Below are positions 7,556 to 16,596 of a stretch of DNA of 37,077 nt, in pieces. This DNA comes from Chloroflexota bacterium. GTDB lineage: Bacteria; Chloroflexota; Anaerolineae; Promineifilales; Promineifilaceae. Numbering within the stretch: position 1 is the first letter of the stretch; every line of letters begins with the position of its first letter. A program made the translations under genes and the position numbers. Location: positions 1-37,077 of the forward strand of contig PDQY01000040.1 in NCBI GenBank assembly GCA_002746795.1, read 5' to 3'. The notes beneath the pieces were generated by a model that had not been told where the DNA came from, made no database searches, and saw nothing but the letters and a program-made list of their open reading frames with translations.

Positions 7556-8626
7556 ATGTTAGAAAAAATTGCGCAAGTCGTCACTCGTTATGATGAAATT
7601 GAAATGCAAATGGCTGATCCGCAGGTGGCTGCGGATTACAATAAGCTGACGGAGCTGGCACAAGAACACTCAGATATTAAGCCTTTGGTGGAGGCTTATC
7701 GTTTGTATCAGCAGAAACAGCAAGAGTTGCTCGATGCGACAGAGATGCAAACGATGGAAGATGACCCGGAGATGCGAGCCTTAGCCAGCGAGGAAATCAC
7801 GGAGCTAACCAGTGAAATTAACGAGCTTGAACGATTTATGCGTAAGCTCCTGATCCCCAAGGATCCTCGTGATAATAGAAATGTCTATATCGAAATTCGG
7901 GCAGGTACCGGTGGTGACGAAGCTGGTATATTTGCGGGTGATTTGTTGCGCATGTATACCCGTTATGCTGAATCGGTTGGTTGGAAAACGCAGCTTCTGG
8001 ATGAAAATCGGACAGGGGTGGGCGGTTACAAGGAAGCGGTGCTGGGCGTCAAGGGAAAAGGTGCCTTTTCTCGCTTGAAGTTTGAGAGTGGTGTGCATCG
8101 TGTGCAGCGTGTCCCTGTCACTGAATCGCAAGGGCGTATTCACACCAGCGCCGCTACTGTCGCGGTGATGGCTGAAGTTGATGAGGTGGAAATCACCCTG
8201 GATGAAACTGATCTGGAAATCACCTCTACATTTTCTGCTGGTCCTGGTGGTCAACATATGCAAAAAAATGCTACGGCAGCACGGATTGTGCATAAGCCGA
8301 CTGGGATTGCTGTTAAAATCCAGTCGGAACGCAGCCTGACGCAGAATAAACGGCTGGGTATGGCGATTATTCAGGCGCGGTTGCAGGAGATTGAGCAGGA
8401 AAAACAAAGTGCCTCGCAAGCTGCTGACCGGAAATCGCAGGTGGGCAGTGGGGATCGCAGTGAAAAGATTCGCACGTATAATTATCCGCAAAGCCGGGTG
8501 ACGGATCATCGCATTGGGTATTCAAGTTACAATTTAACGGCCGTTATGGATGGTGATCTCGATCCTTTCATTGACCGGCTCATTGTGGCTGACGAAGCCG
8601 AAAAATTGGCAGCGACTGATTCTTAG
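7556..8626 (+). CDS. prfA: Peptide chain release factor 1
   Basis: A 356-residue class I release factor recognising UAA/UAG. The peptidyl-hydrolysis motif GGQ is at 231-233 (SAGPGGQHMQKN). The stop-recognition PxT motif is PVT at 187-189 in the RVPVTESQGRIHTSAATVAVM block, which identifies RF1 rather than RF2. The ATG at 7556 is preferred to an upstream TTG at 7529 because the protein then begins MLEKIAQVV like other RF1 and because the TTG lies inside a repeated hairpin arm. No clear Shine-Dalgarno is present. Family members usually sit next to the methyltransferase gene prmC; here a MaoC-like gene follows after 8 bp. One AACGGCCGTT at 8536. Confidence 0.95.
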   Translation: MLEKIAQVVTRYDEIEMQMADPQVAADYNKLTELAQEHSDIKPLVEAYRLYQQKQQELLDATEMQTMEDDPEMRALASEEITELTSEINELERFMRKLLIPKDPRDNRNVYIEIRAGTGGDEAGIFAGDLLRMYTRYAESVGWKTQLLDENRTGVGGYKEAVLGVKGKGAFSRLKFESGVHRVQRVPVTESQGRIHTSAATVAVMAEVDEVEITLDETDLEITSTFSAGPGGQHMQKNATAARIVHKPTGIAVKIQSERSLTQNKRLGMAIIQARLQEIEQEKQSASQAADRKSQVGSGDRSEKIRTYNYPQSRVTDHRIGYSSYNLTAVMDGDLDPFIDRLIVADEAEKLAATDS

Positions 8627-8634
8627 GAGTTCTC

Positions 8635-9099
8635 ATGACAGAAGTGAAATATCAGCCGCGTGGTATGTATTACGAGGAAATTGAAATCGGTCAAAAAATG
8701 ATGACTGCCAGCCGTACCATTACCGAGGCAGATGTGGTGAACTTTGCTGGTTTGTCTGGTGATTTCAACGCGGTTCACATTGATGCCTTGCATGCGGCTC
8801 AAGACACCTTCAAAAAACGAGTGGCGCATGGTTTGTTGGTGCAGTCGATTGCCACTGGATTGGCTGTGCAAACTGGCATGATTGAAGGCACTACGCTTGC
8901 TTTCCGTGAACTGACCTGTAAATTTAGTTTGCCTATTTTCTTTGGCGATACCATTCGTGTGCAAATGGAAATTATCAACAAGAAACTCTTCCGTCGTTTA
9001 GGGGGGGGGAACATAACCATGAAGTACAACGTTCTAAACCAGGAAGATAAGGTTGTACAACGTGGTGAATGGGTCATGTTGGTTAAAAGTAAGGAATAA
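8635..9099 (+). CDS. MaoC-like (R)-hydratase / acyl dehydratase
   Basis: A 154-residue hot-dog-fold protein. The catalytic signature of (R)-specific enoyl-CoA hydratases is present as SGDFNAVHID, with D43 and H48 as the catalytic pair; 'RVAHGLL' follows where the family has 'RIAHGML'. It probably hydrates or dehydrates acyl-thioesters, substrate unknown. The Shine-Dalgarno AGGAG overlaps the prfA stop codon, so translation is probably coupled to prfA. A run of nine G (9001-9009) encodes Gly-Gly-Gly within the gene. Confidence 0.88.
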   Translation: MTEVKYQPRGMYYEEIEIGQKMMTASRTITEADVVNFAGLSGDFNAVHIDALHAAQDTFKKRVAHGLLVQSIATGLAVQTGMIEGTTLAFRELTCKFSLPIFFGDTIRVQMEIINKKLFRRLGGGNITMKYNVLNQEDKVVQRGEWVMLVKSKE

Positions 9100-9174
9100 T
9101 TTTTCAACGGCTATGGGGGCAGGGAACACAAGGAAAAATGGTGTTCATCTGCATTCATCCGTGTCCTAAACAAA

Positions 9175-12100
9175 ATGAATGACGAGAACGAAAAGAACGA
9201 ACAAGACACCCAGAACACCGAACCCACAACACCTAATTCCAAACCTGAAAACATACGTGATGAAGATGAGATCCAAACGATTTCGCTGTTAGATCTCATG
9301 GCAGAAGCAGCTGATGAGGAGTCGTCTGAGTCGGAAATGCCGCCTGCGGATGAGGCCGCCACACAAACTATGTTCCCCTCGTCCACAGAGGGGGATGCGG
9401 ACGAGCAGCCGACGCTGACAGAGGCTTTGTCCCCAGCCCAACCAGCCTCCAGAGAGCCCGTGCCGCTGCCCTTAGCGCCAGATGAGATGCCCCCCCAGGA
9501 ACGGCCGTTTGAGACGGATCTGGAAGCGACCAGTGTCAGCCCCCGGGTGGCAATCCCTGGTGGCCTTACCCCAGATGATGAAGCGCCGACAATTCAGTAT
9601 CGACCCATTCCCGAGCCGCCCGAACCAGATGAGATGCCCACCCTGGTATCTGAGCCAGTTCATGAAGCTCGTCCACCTCGCCCCGTGCGCGAATATGCTC
9701 CACCACCGATCCGGGATGCAGAACGGCCGTCTTCGCCACCGCCTACCCGGGTAGCTGTACCGGCGCGGCGGCAAACACCCCGACCAAAACCGAAACGACG
9801 CCGGGATTACCGGGGGTGTTTGCTGAAAGGGGGTGTCATTGCTTTGATTCTGTTCTTCCTTTTTGCGTCTGTGGGCATTGTTGCGGCCTTTATTGGTTAT
9901 CGCAGCATAGCCAACGACATCTCCGTTGGTGATTTGGAGGAGAAAGCCAGCTCATTCCAAACAGCTCGAATTTATGACCGGTATGGGAATGAGATTTACT
10001 CGTTGGCTGATCCCAATATGGGGAACCGCACCCGCGTCACTCTGGATGAAATCTCACCTTATCTGATTCAAGCCACCATCGCTACCGAAGACTCACGCTT
10101 TCAGGAAAATCCAGGCTTTGACCTCCTTGGCCTGACACGAGCCATCTTCCAGGCGATACGGGAAGGGAGAGCCCCAGCTGGAACCAGCACCATTACCCAG
10201 CAGTTGGTACGGGCGGTTTTGCTCGATGAGGAAGAACGTGCCCAGCGCACCGTACGGCGGAAAGTGCGCGAAATTGTTTTAGCAGCAGAGTTAACGCGCA
10301 CCTACTCTAAAGAAACGATTTTGGAGCTGTATCTCAACGAAATTTACTATGGCAATTTAGCGTATGGCATTGAAGCAGCTTCCCAGACCTACTTTGATAA
10401 ATCGGCCAGCGACTTGACGCTGGCTGAGGCTGCCTTGCTCGCTGGTTTGCCCCAAGCTCCCGCAGCCTGGGATCCGTACACAGCGCCCGATTTGGCTATG
10501 GGGCGCATGTGGGAAGTCTTGACGCTGATGTATAACGAAGGTTATGTGACGTATGATGAGGCCGCCGCTGCGCTTCATGAAATGAATACCCGCGTGTATC
10601 AGATGACACCCACTGTGCAAGAGATTGACTATCCACATTTTGTGTTTACCGTATTGAAGCAAGCAGAGGATCTTCTTGGCGCTCAGGCCATTTATCGTGG
10701 TGGTTTGCGCATTTACACCACCATGGATCCCCACGCCCAAGATTTGGCGATTCGTACCCTGGCTGATAACCGTGGTGCCATTCAGGCTGGCGGCGCCAAT
10801 AATGCGGCTCTTGTCTCGGTGAAACCAGACACAGGCGAAGTGCTGGCTTTGGTGGGTAGTGTGGATTTCTTTGACGAGACGATTGACGGGCAGGTGAACA
10901 TGGCGCTGGCGCCACGCCAGCCTGGGTCGAGCATTAAGCCGTTTGTATTCCTTTCTTCTATGGAGCAAGGGTGGACGCCCGCCACTCTTATCTGGGATGT
11001 TGAAACTCAATTCTCTGATAATGGCGCCAATCCCCCCTATGTGCCTAAGAATTATGACGATGAGTTTCATGGTCCGCTGCGGCTGCGCCCTGCTTTAGGC
11101 AATTCTTATAACATTCCGGCGGTTAAGGCTTTGGAGTTTGTAGGCGTATGCAACTTTATCCACAATGTGCAGAAAATAGGTCTGACGGCACTGTCGGATG
11201 AGGGTTGTATGGAGGTGGGACAGCCACGAAATTATGGCTTGTCTTTGGCTTTGGGTGGCGGTGAGATTCCGCCTCTGCAAATGGCGGGAGCGTATGCTGC
11301 CTTAGCTAATGAGGGGCGTTACATTGAACCGTTTACTATTTTGCGCATTGAGGATAGGCAAAAGAATGTGCAGTATGAACAGGTGCTGCCCAATGCAGCG
11401 GATGCGCAGGTTGTCAGTGAGGAACATGCTTATCTGTTGAGCAGTATTTTGTCTGATAACAATGCCCGTCAGCCGGAATGGGATGTCAATAATTTGCTGC
11501 AAATTCCAGGTCATCGAGTGGCGGCTAAAACGGGCACGTCTGGGTCTACGGCAAATGATGTGCGGGATGCCTGGACGATTGGCTATTCACCGCATGTGGT
11601 AACGGCCGTTTGGGTGGGCAATACCAGCAATCAACCGATTGGCGCCGGACAGTCTGGCTATCAGTTAGCTTCACCCATTTGGCACAGCTATATGAGTCAG
11701 TTCCATGCCGACAAGCAGCCATTAGACTTCGTGCGCCCGCCGGGCATTATCGATGTGGAAATTTGCGCCGAATCGGGAACGAGACCGGGTGCAGATTGTC
11801 AACAACGCATTATCGAGCAATTTGCTGGTGGTCAACTGCCGCTCCCTGCTGATCAAGATTTTCTACAAAAGGTGAACATTGATTTGTGGACCAATCTGCG
11901 TGCCAATGATAAATGCAATGAATCCGTGCATGAAGCCACCTTTTTCCAAATCCTGGTTAACGGGAATGAAGATATCCGCGACCGGGAGCAGATCAATGCC
12001 CAGCGTTGGCTAGAGCAAACGCTGCCAGGGCAAGCCTGGGCTGCCCAACGCGGCCTGACCATCCCGTTGACACTGCCGCCGGAGCAGGAATGTGACGATA

Positions 12101-12726
12101 ACACGCCGCGTCCAGAAGTCGTTATCAGCCAGCCTGAGAACAATGACGAGATTATTGATTCTGTAGAAATCTGGGGCACGGTGAAAGGGCCAAACTTTGC
12201 TGGCTATCTTGTTGATTGGGGAATTAGTCATGATCCGGGCGGGTGGGGCAATATTCAAGAGCGCCGCTCAGAACAGGTGGAAAATGGATTGTTAGCCACT
12301 TGGGAGTTGGCGGAGAGTGACTACGATGGCCCGTTGACGGTACGGGTGACTATTTTGGGACCCAATAATCCGTATACCCCAGAAGATGATCCTGTTTCTT
12401 TGGAAGCAAAGGTTCTTTTACTGCGTACGCTGCCAACCCCCACACCGACAGTCACACCCACTGAAACGCCGACAGCGACAGTAACTTTGACGCCGTCTCC
12501 AACAACCACAACGACATCCACACCGACAGAAACCCCGACGATGGGCATTACCCCAACGGCGGAAATGACACCGACAGCAGCCGTGCCAACGGAAACACCA
12601 ACGCCAGATGAGCCTGAGCCAACTGACGAGCCTGGGCCAACTGAAGAACCTGAACCAACTGAAGAACCTGAACCTATTGACACAGAAACGCCATTGCCTA
12701 CGGAGACAGCTACATCTGAAGCGTAG
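9175..12726 (+). CDS. Class A penicillin-binding protein with long disordered termini
   Basis: A 1183-residue bifunctional peptidoglycan glycosyltransferase/transpeptidase, longer than typical PBP1A (about 700-850). Residues 1-210 are acidic, Pro-rich and presumably cytoplasmic, ending in a Lys/Arg patch. One transmembrane helix spans about 216-243. The GT51 domain contains EDSRFQENPGFD near 305 and AGTSTITQQLVR. The transpeptidase has S585xxK588, S644-Y-N646 and K785-T-G-T. A C-terminal module of about 200 residues is followed by a Thr/Pro/Glu tail from about 1085 to the end, probably a wall-spanning linker. All catalytic motifs are intact. Decamers at 9500 and 11601. No clear ribosome-binding site before ATG 9175. 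A strong terminator follows. Confidence 0.95.
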   Translation: MNDENEKNEQDTQNTEPTTPNSKPENIRDEDEIQTISLLDLMAEAADEESSESEMPPADEAATQTMFPSSTEGDADEQPTLTEALSPAQPASREPVPLPLAPDEMPPQERPFETDLEATSVSPRVAIPGGLTPDDEAPTIQYRPIPEPPEPDEMPTLVSEPVHEARPPRPVREYAPPPIRDAERPSSPPPTRVAVPARRQTPRPKPKRRRDYRGCLLKGGVIALILFFLFASVGIVAAFIGYRSIANDISVGDLEEKASSFQTARIYDRYGNEIYSLADPNMGNRTRVTLDEISPYLIQATIATEDSRFQENPGFDLLGLTRAIFQAIREGRAPAGTSTITQQLVRAVLLDEEERAQRTVRRKVREIVLAAELTRTYSKETILELYLNEIYYGNLAYGIEAASQTYFDKSASDLTLAEAALLAGLPQAPAAWDPYTAPDLAMGRMWEVLTLMYNEGYVTYDEAAAALHEMNTRVYQMTPTVQEIDYPHFVFTVLKQAEDLLGAQAIYRGGLRIYTTMDPHAQDLAIRTLADNRGAIQAGGANNAALVSVKPDTGEVLALVGSVDFFDETIDGQVNMALAPRQPGSSIKPFVFLSSMEQGWTPATLIWDVETQFSDNGANPPYVPKNYDDEFHGPLRLRPALGNSYNIPAVKALEFVGVCNFIHNVQKIGLTALSDEGCMEVGQPRNYGLSLALGGGEIPPLQMAGAYAALANEGRYIEPFTILRIEDRQKNVQYEQVLPNAADAQVVSEEHAYLLSSILSDNNARQPEWDVNNLLQIPGHRVAAKTGTSGSTANDVRDAWTIGYSPHVVTAVWVGNTSNQPIGAGQSGYQLASPIWHSYMSQFHADKQPLDFVRPPGIIDVEICAESGTRPGADCQQRIIEQFAGGQLPLPADQDFLQKVNIDLWTNLRANDKCNESVHEATFFQILVNGNEDIRDREQINAQRWLEQTLPGQAWAAQRGLTIPLTLPPEQECDDNTPRPEVVISQPENNDEIIDSVEIWGTVKGPNFAGYLVDWGISHDPGGWGNIQERRSEQVENGLLATWELAESDYDGPLTVRVTILGPNNPYTPEDDPVSLEAKVLLLRTLPTPTPTVTPTETPTATVTLTPSPTTTTTSTPTETPTMGITPTAEMTPTAAVPTETPTPDEPEPTDEPGPTEEPEPTEEPEPIDTETPLPTETATSEA

Positions 12727-12730
12727 TTGG

Positions 12731-12771
12731 AGCCAAGGTTTGTTCTCAAGGGCAAACCTTGGCTGTTTTTT
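12731..12771 (+). terminator. Intrinsic terminator of the PBP gene
   Basis: A perfect 12-bp stem AGCCAAGGTTTG (12731-12742) / CAAACCTTGGCT (12753-12764) with a 10-nt loop and a T6 tract (12766-12771), five bases after the stop codon. Confidence 0.95.
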
Positions 12772-12938
12772 ATGTTGTCCGCAAAGAAAGCGTGAAATCT
12801 AGCCCATGCACGCTAAAATCACGCCCTTTGCATAGACATTCCCCTGGCCACTTTATAGAATGGCGCAAAAAAAGATAGTCAAATTCAATCGGCTTGGTAG
12901 TTTTCAAGTCGGGCTCATGCCAGATTAGGAATAGACGT

Positions 12939-13667
12939 ATGGGTACGAGTAAATTTAAATGTGTATTATTTGATTGGGATCTGACCTTAACGCGAGTTGT
13001 GGGGGATGTTTCCCCTGAAGAACGATTGACAGCCCTTTTTCAAAAAGAAGGGTTGCCTTATACGCTTGCTGAAGTTGAAAAGGCGATACGTTCTTATAAG
13101 CGAGAGGTGAAAACAGGACAACTTAAACGCATTGGCAAAAAACAAACACAACGAGAAATCGCCCAATATTACCGTGATGTGTTGACTCGATTGGATCATA
13201 TGGATTTGGATTGGGAGTTGATGAATCGTTTATATGATGCATATTCATACTTACCGCACAGTTTGTATGAAGATGTGCTGCCTTTGTTGAAACGGTTAAA
13301 GAAACAAGGTTTTAGATTAGGGATTATTTCTAACCACTCACGTTTAATACGTCCTGTCATAGAGAAAACGCTGCGGGATTTTGTACAGCCTGAACATATT
13401 ATTATTAGTCAAGAAGAGGGTGTGCATAAACCGGCAAAGACCATCTTCAAGCTGGCTAGTAATCGTGTGGGTCATTTGCCGGAAGCCTGTGTTTTTGTGG
13501 GAAATGACCTCTATGTTGATGCTGTTGGGGCGGTCACTGCTGGGGAGTATGGTTTAGGACTTTGGCTTGATCGTGATTTAGATTCCAGGAGCCTGTCTGG
13601 GCTTCCTGGGCGGGTTTATCGAATCAATTCTTTGATGTTGGTTCTTGATTATCTTACCTCCTCATGA
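12939..13667 (+). CDS. HAD-superfamily hydrolase (phosphatase-like)
   Basis: A 242-residue HAD protein with all four motifs: motif I DWDLT (nucleophile Asp, in CVLFDWDLTLTRV), motif II in GIISNHS, motif III Lys in VHKPAKTIF, and motif IV in FVGNDLYVDAVGA. A helical cap with many Lys/Arg lies between motifs I and II. Substrate is unknown; the layout fits phosphoglycolate-phosphatase-like enzymes. The ATG at 12939 is preferred over 12894 because it has AGGA 8 bases upstream and gives a normal N-terminus. No decamer occurs in this gene, and its A+T-richer codons differ from the neighbours. Confidence 0.85.
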   Translation: MGTSKFKCVLFDWDLTLTRVVGDVSPEERLTALFQKEGLPYTLAEVEKAIRSYKREVKTGQLKRIGKKQTQREIAQYYRDVLTRLDHMDLDWELMNRLYDAYSYLPHSLYEDVLPLLKRLKKQGFRLGIISNHSRLIRPVIEKTLRDFVQPEHIIISQEEGVHKPAKTIFKLASNRVGHLPEACVFVGNDLYVDAVGAVTAGEYGLGLWLDRDLDSRSLSGLPGRVYRINSLMLVLDYLTSS

Positions 13668-13703
13668 GTTTCATAATTTTGTCAGGTTCTTTATAATGCG
13701 TGC

Positions 13704-14483
13704 ATGTTTGCTAGGTTTGCCATGCAGAATTATGAGGAGCCTGATTCTCCCAAGTTTGAAGGGAAATATGCTGCTGCGAAACCCAAATATGCGGGAATGA
13801 TAACGGCCGTTTCCTACAACATTAACTTTGGGGAGTTTATTGACGAAGCAATTGAGGATCTATCCCACGTGCCTCTCCCCGATATCATCATGCTGCAAGA
13901 GATGGATGAAATGGGGACGGATCGCATTGCCCACGCCACTGGCATGGATTATGTTTACTATCCAGCATCAGTTCATAAGCACCACAAGAATTTTGGCAAT
14001 GCTATTCTCTCTCGCTGGCCTATTATACGCACCCAAAAGCTGATTTTGCCCAGACGCCACCCTGCCAATAATCAAATGCGCATTGTTACCAAAGCAAAAC
14101 TCGACGTGGACGGAACGGCCGTTTGCGTTTATTGCGTCCATACTGAAGTTTACCTAACCACACGGCAGTATCGCCGGGATCAGATTCAGGCCATTACGGG
14201 CGATATTCTCAACGCGGGAACACATGTGATTGTTGGCGGTGATTTCAACACAGTGCGGCGTACCAGTATTCGCCGTTTAGTAGAATATTTTGAGGCGTTA
14301 GGATTCATTCGGGCTTCCAAAGGGGTGGGGCCGACTGTCAAAAAATTGTGGGTTTCGCCATCTGCAGCGGATCATATTTTTTCACGAGGGATGTCTGTGG
14401 TGCAAGCGGGGCGGCAAAAGGAGATTAGCGGCAGCGACCATTATCCTATTTGGGCGCAGTTAGCCCTGGAGAGGAATGCATAG
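13704..14483 (+). CDS. Endonuclease/exonuclease/phosphatase (EEP) family hydrolase
   Basis: A protein of up to 259 residues with the EEP metal-dependent fold: SYNIN (Asn), MLQEMD (metal-binding Glu), GNAILSRWPI, VHTEV, GGDFNT (Asp/Asn) and a terminal SGSDHYPI (Asp-His). The active site looks complete; the substrate may be DNA, a phospholipid or an inositol phosphate. TATAAT (13692-13697) lies 6 bases before ATG 13704, which would make the mRNA leaderless; an alternative ATG at 13722 has an AGG at about 8 bases. Decamers at 13802 and 14114. Repeat copy B begins at the stop codon. Confidence 0.85.
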   Translation: MFARFAMQNYEEPDSPKFEGKYAAAKPKYAGMITAVSYNINFGEFIDEAIEDLSHVPLPDIIMLQEMDEMGTDRIAHATGMDYVYYPASVHKHHKNFGNAILSRWPIIRTQKLILPRRHPANNQMRIVTKAKLDVDGTAVCVYCVHTEVYLTTRQYRRDQIQAITGDILNAGTHVIVGGDFNTVRRTSIRRLVEYFEALGFIRASKGVGPTVKKLWVSPSAADHIFSRGMSVVQAGRQKEISGSDHYPIWAQLALERNA

Positions 14484-14560
14484 TGACCGTCTAAAAATGA
14501 GTCCCTGTTTTTCCTGGGTGGAGGTTACTCGAAGCGTATCCACCAATTCTGCAGCTTATT
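14483..14560 (-). repeat. Dispersed intergenic repeat, copy B
   Basis: Reverse-orientation copy. It reads GTGACCGTCTAAAAATGAGT from 14483, then GGTTACTCGAAGCGTATCC. Slightly diverged from copies A, D and E. It begins at the last base of the EEP stop codon. Confidence 0.8.
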
Positions 14561-14572
14561 GACGGGTGTGCC

Positions 14573-14710
14573 CTACGAACTTGGTGGTGTGTGTTTGAGC
14601 GCGTAAGAAATGGCGCACGACGAGCCTGAGATTCGTTTGTAGTACGCGCTTTAGCGCGTAAAAAATGGCGCACTAAAGTGCGCACTACGAACTTGGTGGT
14701 ATGTGTTGAG
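14573..14710. repeat. Duplicated hairpin-bearing unit
   Basis: CTACGAACTTGGTGGT begins at 14573 and again at 14685. A 20-mer differing at one base (GCGCGTAAGAAATGGCGCAC) occurs at 14599-14618 and 14654-14673. Two tight perfect palindromes lie between: ACGCGCT-TT-AGCGCGT (14644-14659) and GCGCACT-AA-AGTGCGC (14668-14683). No coding sequence is supported. Confidence 0.8.
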
Positions 14711-14741
14711 TTTTAATAGTCTGTCCGGTTCAGGGTTGTTT

Positions 14742-16295
14742 TTATTCCTCTGATGGCGTTGTGGGCAGGGTGAAATAGAAGGTGGAGCCTTCGTGTAATT
14801 TACTGGTGAACCCTATTTTCCCGCCTTGAAGCTCCACAAGTGTTTTTGTGATGTTTAAACCAAGGCCTGTTCCCGAAACGGCCGTTACGTCAGCTTGATT
14901 GGTGCGGAAAAACTGGCTGAAGATTTTGCTTTGATCCTCGGCAGGAATGCCAATCCCGTTGTCTCGAACGGAAATCTCAACAAACGTTTGCCCCTTTTCA
15001 GAGCATGGTCGAGCCGTGATCCACACACTGCCTCCCCGCGGGACATATTTGTAGGCATTTGATAGGAGATTGTGCAATATTTGCGTAACCCGTTTATGGT
15101 CAGCACAGATTGGCGGTAGATCAACAGCGATATCAACATGGCAAGTTTGCTCTTTTTCTGCGAATTGAGCATGCATCGAGGAGAGAACTTCTGATACAAC
15201 GGTTGACGTATGGACGGAGCTAAGCTCCAATAGAAAATTATTGCTCTCAATGCGGGTGATATCGTCTAGCTCAGAGATGAGATTGCGCATCCGGGTTACA
15301 GATTCTTCCATTGTGCCCAGAAAAAGTGTTTGTTTTTCCGTCAGCTTGCTATCATTAATGATGGGGAACAACTCCAGGTATGAATACATGATTGTCAGTG
15401 GTGATTTCAGTTCGTGCGAGACCATAGCCACAAAATTGGTTTTTGCATGATTAGCGGCTTGCACTTCTGCATGGAGCTGTGCATTGTGTATCGCTATAGC
15501 AGCATGGTTACAGAGGCGTGAAATAAAGCGTTTGTCTTCTTCTGAGAAGGGCAGGCGGCACTCCAGAAGGATTAAGCCGAGTGGTTTATCTCCATCACGA
15601 TAAATCGGAGCGCACATGCGGTAGGATTTTCCCTCATTGATGGGCATGGTTTGGATCTGTTTCTTGGCGTAAAGATCGTCATATAAATCTGCATGCTCAG
15701 GGCAAACGGCCGTTTCCGCTCCCGTGATGGCCCATACCTGAAATTGGGAATCTTGCCAATGGCCAATTGCTCCCTTATCTGACCCCGTTTGTTGAATGGC
15801 CCAGGTGAGGGTGATATTGGCGACTTTTTCCAGATCGAGGGTTTTGTTTAATGCCCTGTCGAGTTGTTGAATGGTGGCCAGCCTTTCAGCAAACTGCCGC
15901 TCACGATCTTGCAAAATTTTTCTCTCGAGGATGGCATTGACCCGTGCCCACAGGAGGCTGGTATTGATGGGCTTAAACAGACAATCCTCGGCACCTAGCT
16001 CAATACACTGCACTAGTTTTTCACTATCTGAGATAGAAGAGGTCACAATTACAGGTGTCCGGTTTAGCTCTGGATCTGTTTGCATTGTGCGCAGCACATC
16101 AAACCCATCCATGATTGGCGTCATGATGTCTAACAACATGAGATCAATGGGGGTCGTTCGCAGAATATTGATGGCTTCCAGGCCGTTTTGTGCAATTAGA
16201 ACCTTGAACCCTTCTAACTCCATGCGGCTTGCCATTAAATGACGCAAGGAAGCGTTGTCATCGGCAATTAAGATGATGAATTGAGAATTATCCAT
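14742..16295 (-). CDS. Hybrid sensor: REC-GAF-histidine kinase
   Basis: A 517-residue cytoplasmic two-component protein. Residues 5-125 form a receiver domain with D56 as phosphoacceptor (LMLLDIMTP) and K108 in the LFKP loop. A GAF domain lies at about 155-275. The HisKA domain has H294 in MVSHELKSPLT. The HATPase domain shows the N box (NLLSNAYKYV), DNGIGIP and GTGLGLNI. There is no transmembrane segment, so it senses an internal signal or is switched through its own REC domain. No partner regulator is adjacent. Decamers at 14877 and 15705. Confidence 0.93.
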   Translation of the reverse strand: MDNSQFIILIADDNASLRHLMASRMELEGFKVLIAQNGLEAINILRTTPIDLMLLDIMTPIMDGFDVLRTMQTDPELNRTPVIVTSSISDSEKLVQCIELGAEDCLFKPINTSLLWARVNAILERKILQDRERQFAERLATIQQLDRALNKTLDLEKVANITLTWAIQQTGSDKGAIGHWQDSQFQVWAITGAETAVCPEHADLYDDLYAKKQIQTMPINEGKSYRMCAPIYRDGDKPLGLILLECRLPFSEEDKRFISRLCNHAAIAIHNAQLHAEVQAANHAKTNFVAMVSHELKSPLTIMYSYLELFPIINDSKLTEKQTLFLGTMEESVTRMRNLISELDDITRIESNNFLLELSSVHTSTVVSEVLSSMHAQFAEKEQTCHVDIAVDLPPICADHKRVTQILHNLLSNAYKYVPRGGSVWITARPCSEKGQTFVEISVRDNGIGIPAEDQSKIFSQFFRTNQADVTAVSGTGLGLNITKTLVELQGGKIGFTSKLHEGSTFYFTLPTTPSEE

Positions 16296-16596
16296 GATTT
16301 CAACTCGTTAAATGCAAAATACTTTCCCATTTTCACCCAATGTGGATAAAACACAAATTAGAAATTAGCAGTATCTCTAATTTCTAATTTCTTGTTCACT
16401 GTACAAGAACGCCACGCGCAAGGTTCTATTTTGTCAGGCGTGTTGAAGTTGAAATATACAGGAAGGGTATGTATGCAGGGGAGAACGAGGTTTTCTTGTT
16501 AAGGTAGTTGAAATAAGAAGGGCATAACAGACTGCTATCGTCAATCCTAAGGTCTATTATGCCCTCATTGAATGTTTGCCAGATGAGGGAAAACAA
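16296..16596. repeat. Intergenic region with two long inverted repeats
   Basis: A perfect 14-bp inverted repeat (AAATTAGAAATTAG, 16355-16368, and its complement 16377-16390) has an 8-nt loop but no T tract. A second stem lies at 16519-16565 (listed separately). The rest of the 301 bp shows no gene. Confidence 0.75.
16519..16565 (-). terminator. Probable terminator of the DUF3048 gene
   Basis: AGGGCATAACAGAC (16519-16532) pairs with GTCTATTATGCCCT (16552-16565) with one mismatch, about 30 nt after the stop codon on the minus strand. The tail TTCTTATTTC is only moderately T-rich. Confidence 0.5.

Noticed and set aside
7344..7562. 72-codon plus-strand frame between degV and prfA
   Set aside because: It runs across four inverted repeats and has no ribosome-binding site or family resemblance.
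7805..8509. 234-codon minus-strand frame inside prfA
   Set aside because: Fully antisense to a clear RF1 gene; no family resemblance and His/Arg/Thr-rich composition typical of a shadow frame.
10357..11070. 237-codon minus-strand frame inside the PBP gene
   Set aside because: Antisense to the transpeptidase domain with intact motifs; no ribosome-binding site or recognisable domain.
12321..12755. 144-codon minus-strand frame rich in Val, Gly and Ser
   Set aside because: It is the complement of the Thr/Pro/Glu repeat tail of the PBP; the apparent repeats are a by-product.
14573..14710. CRISPR-like array
   Set aside because: Only two copies of the unit, with unequal spacing and hairpins in the spacer; no cas genes.
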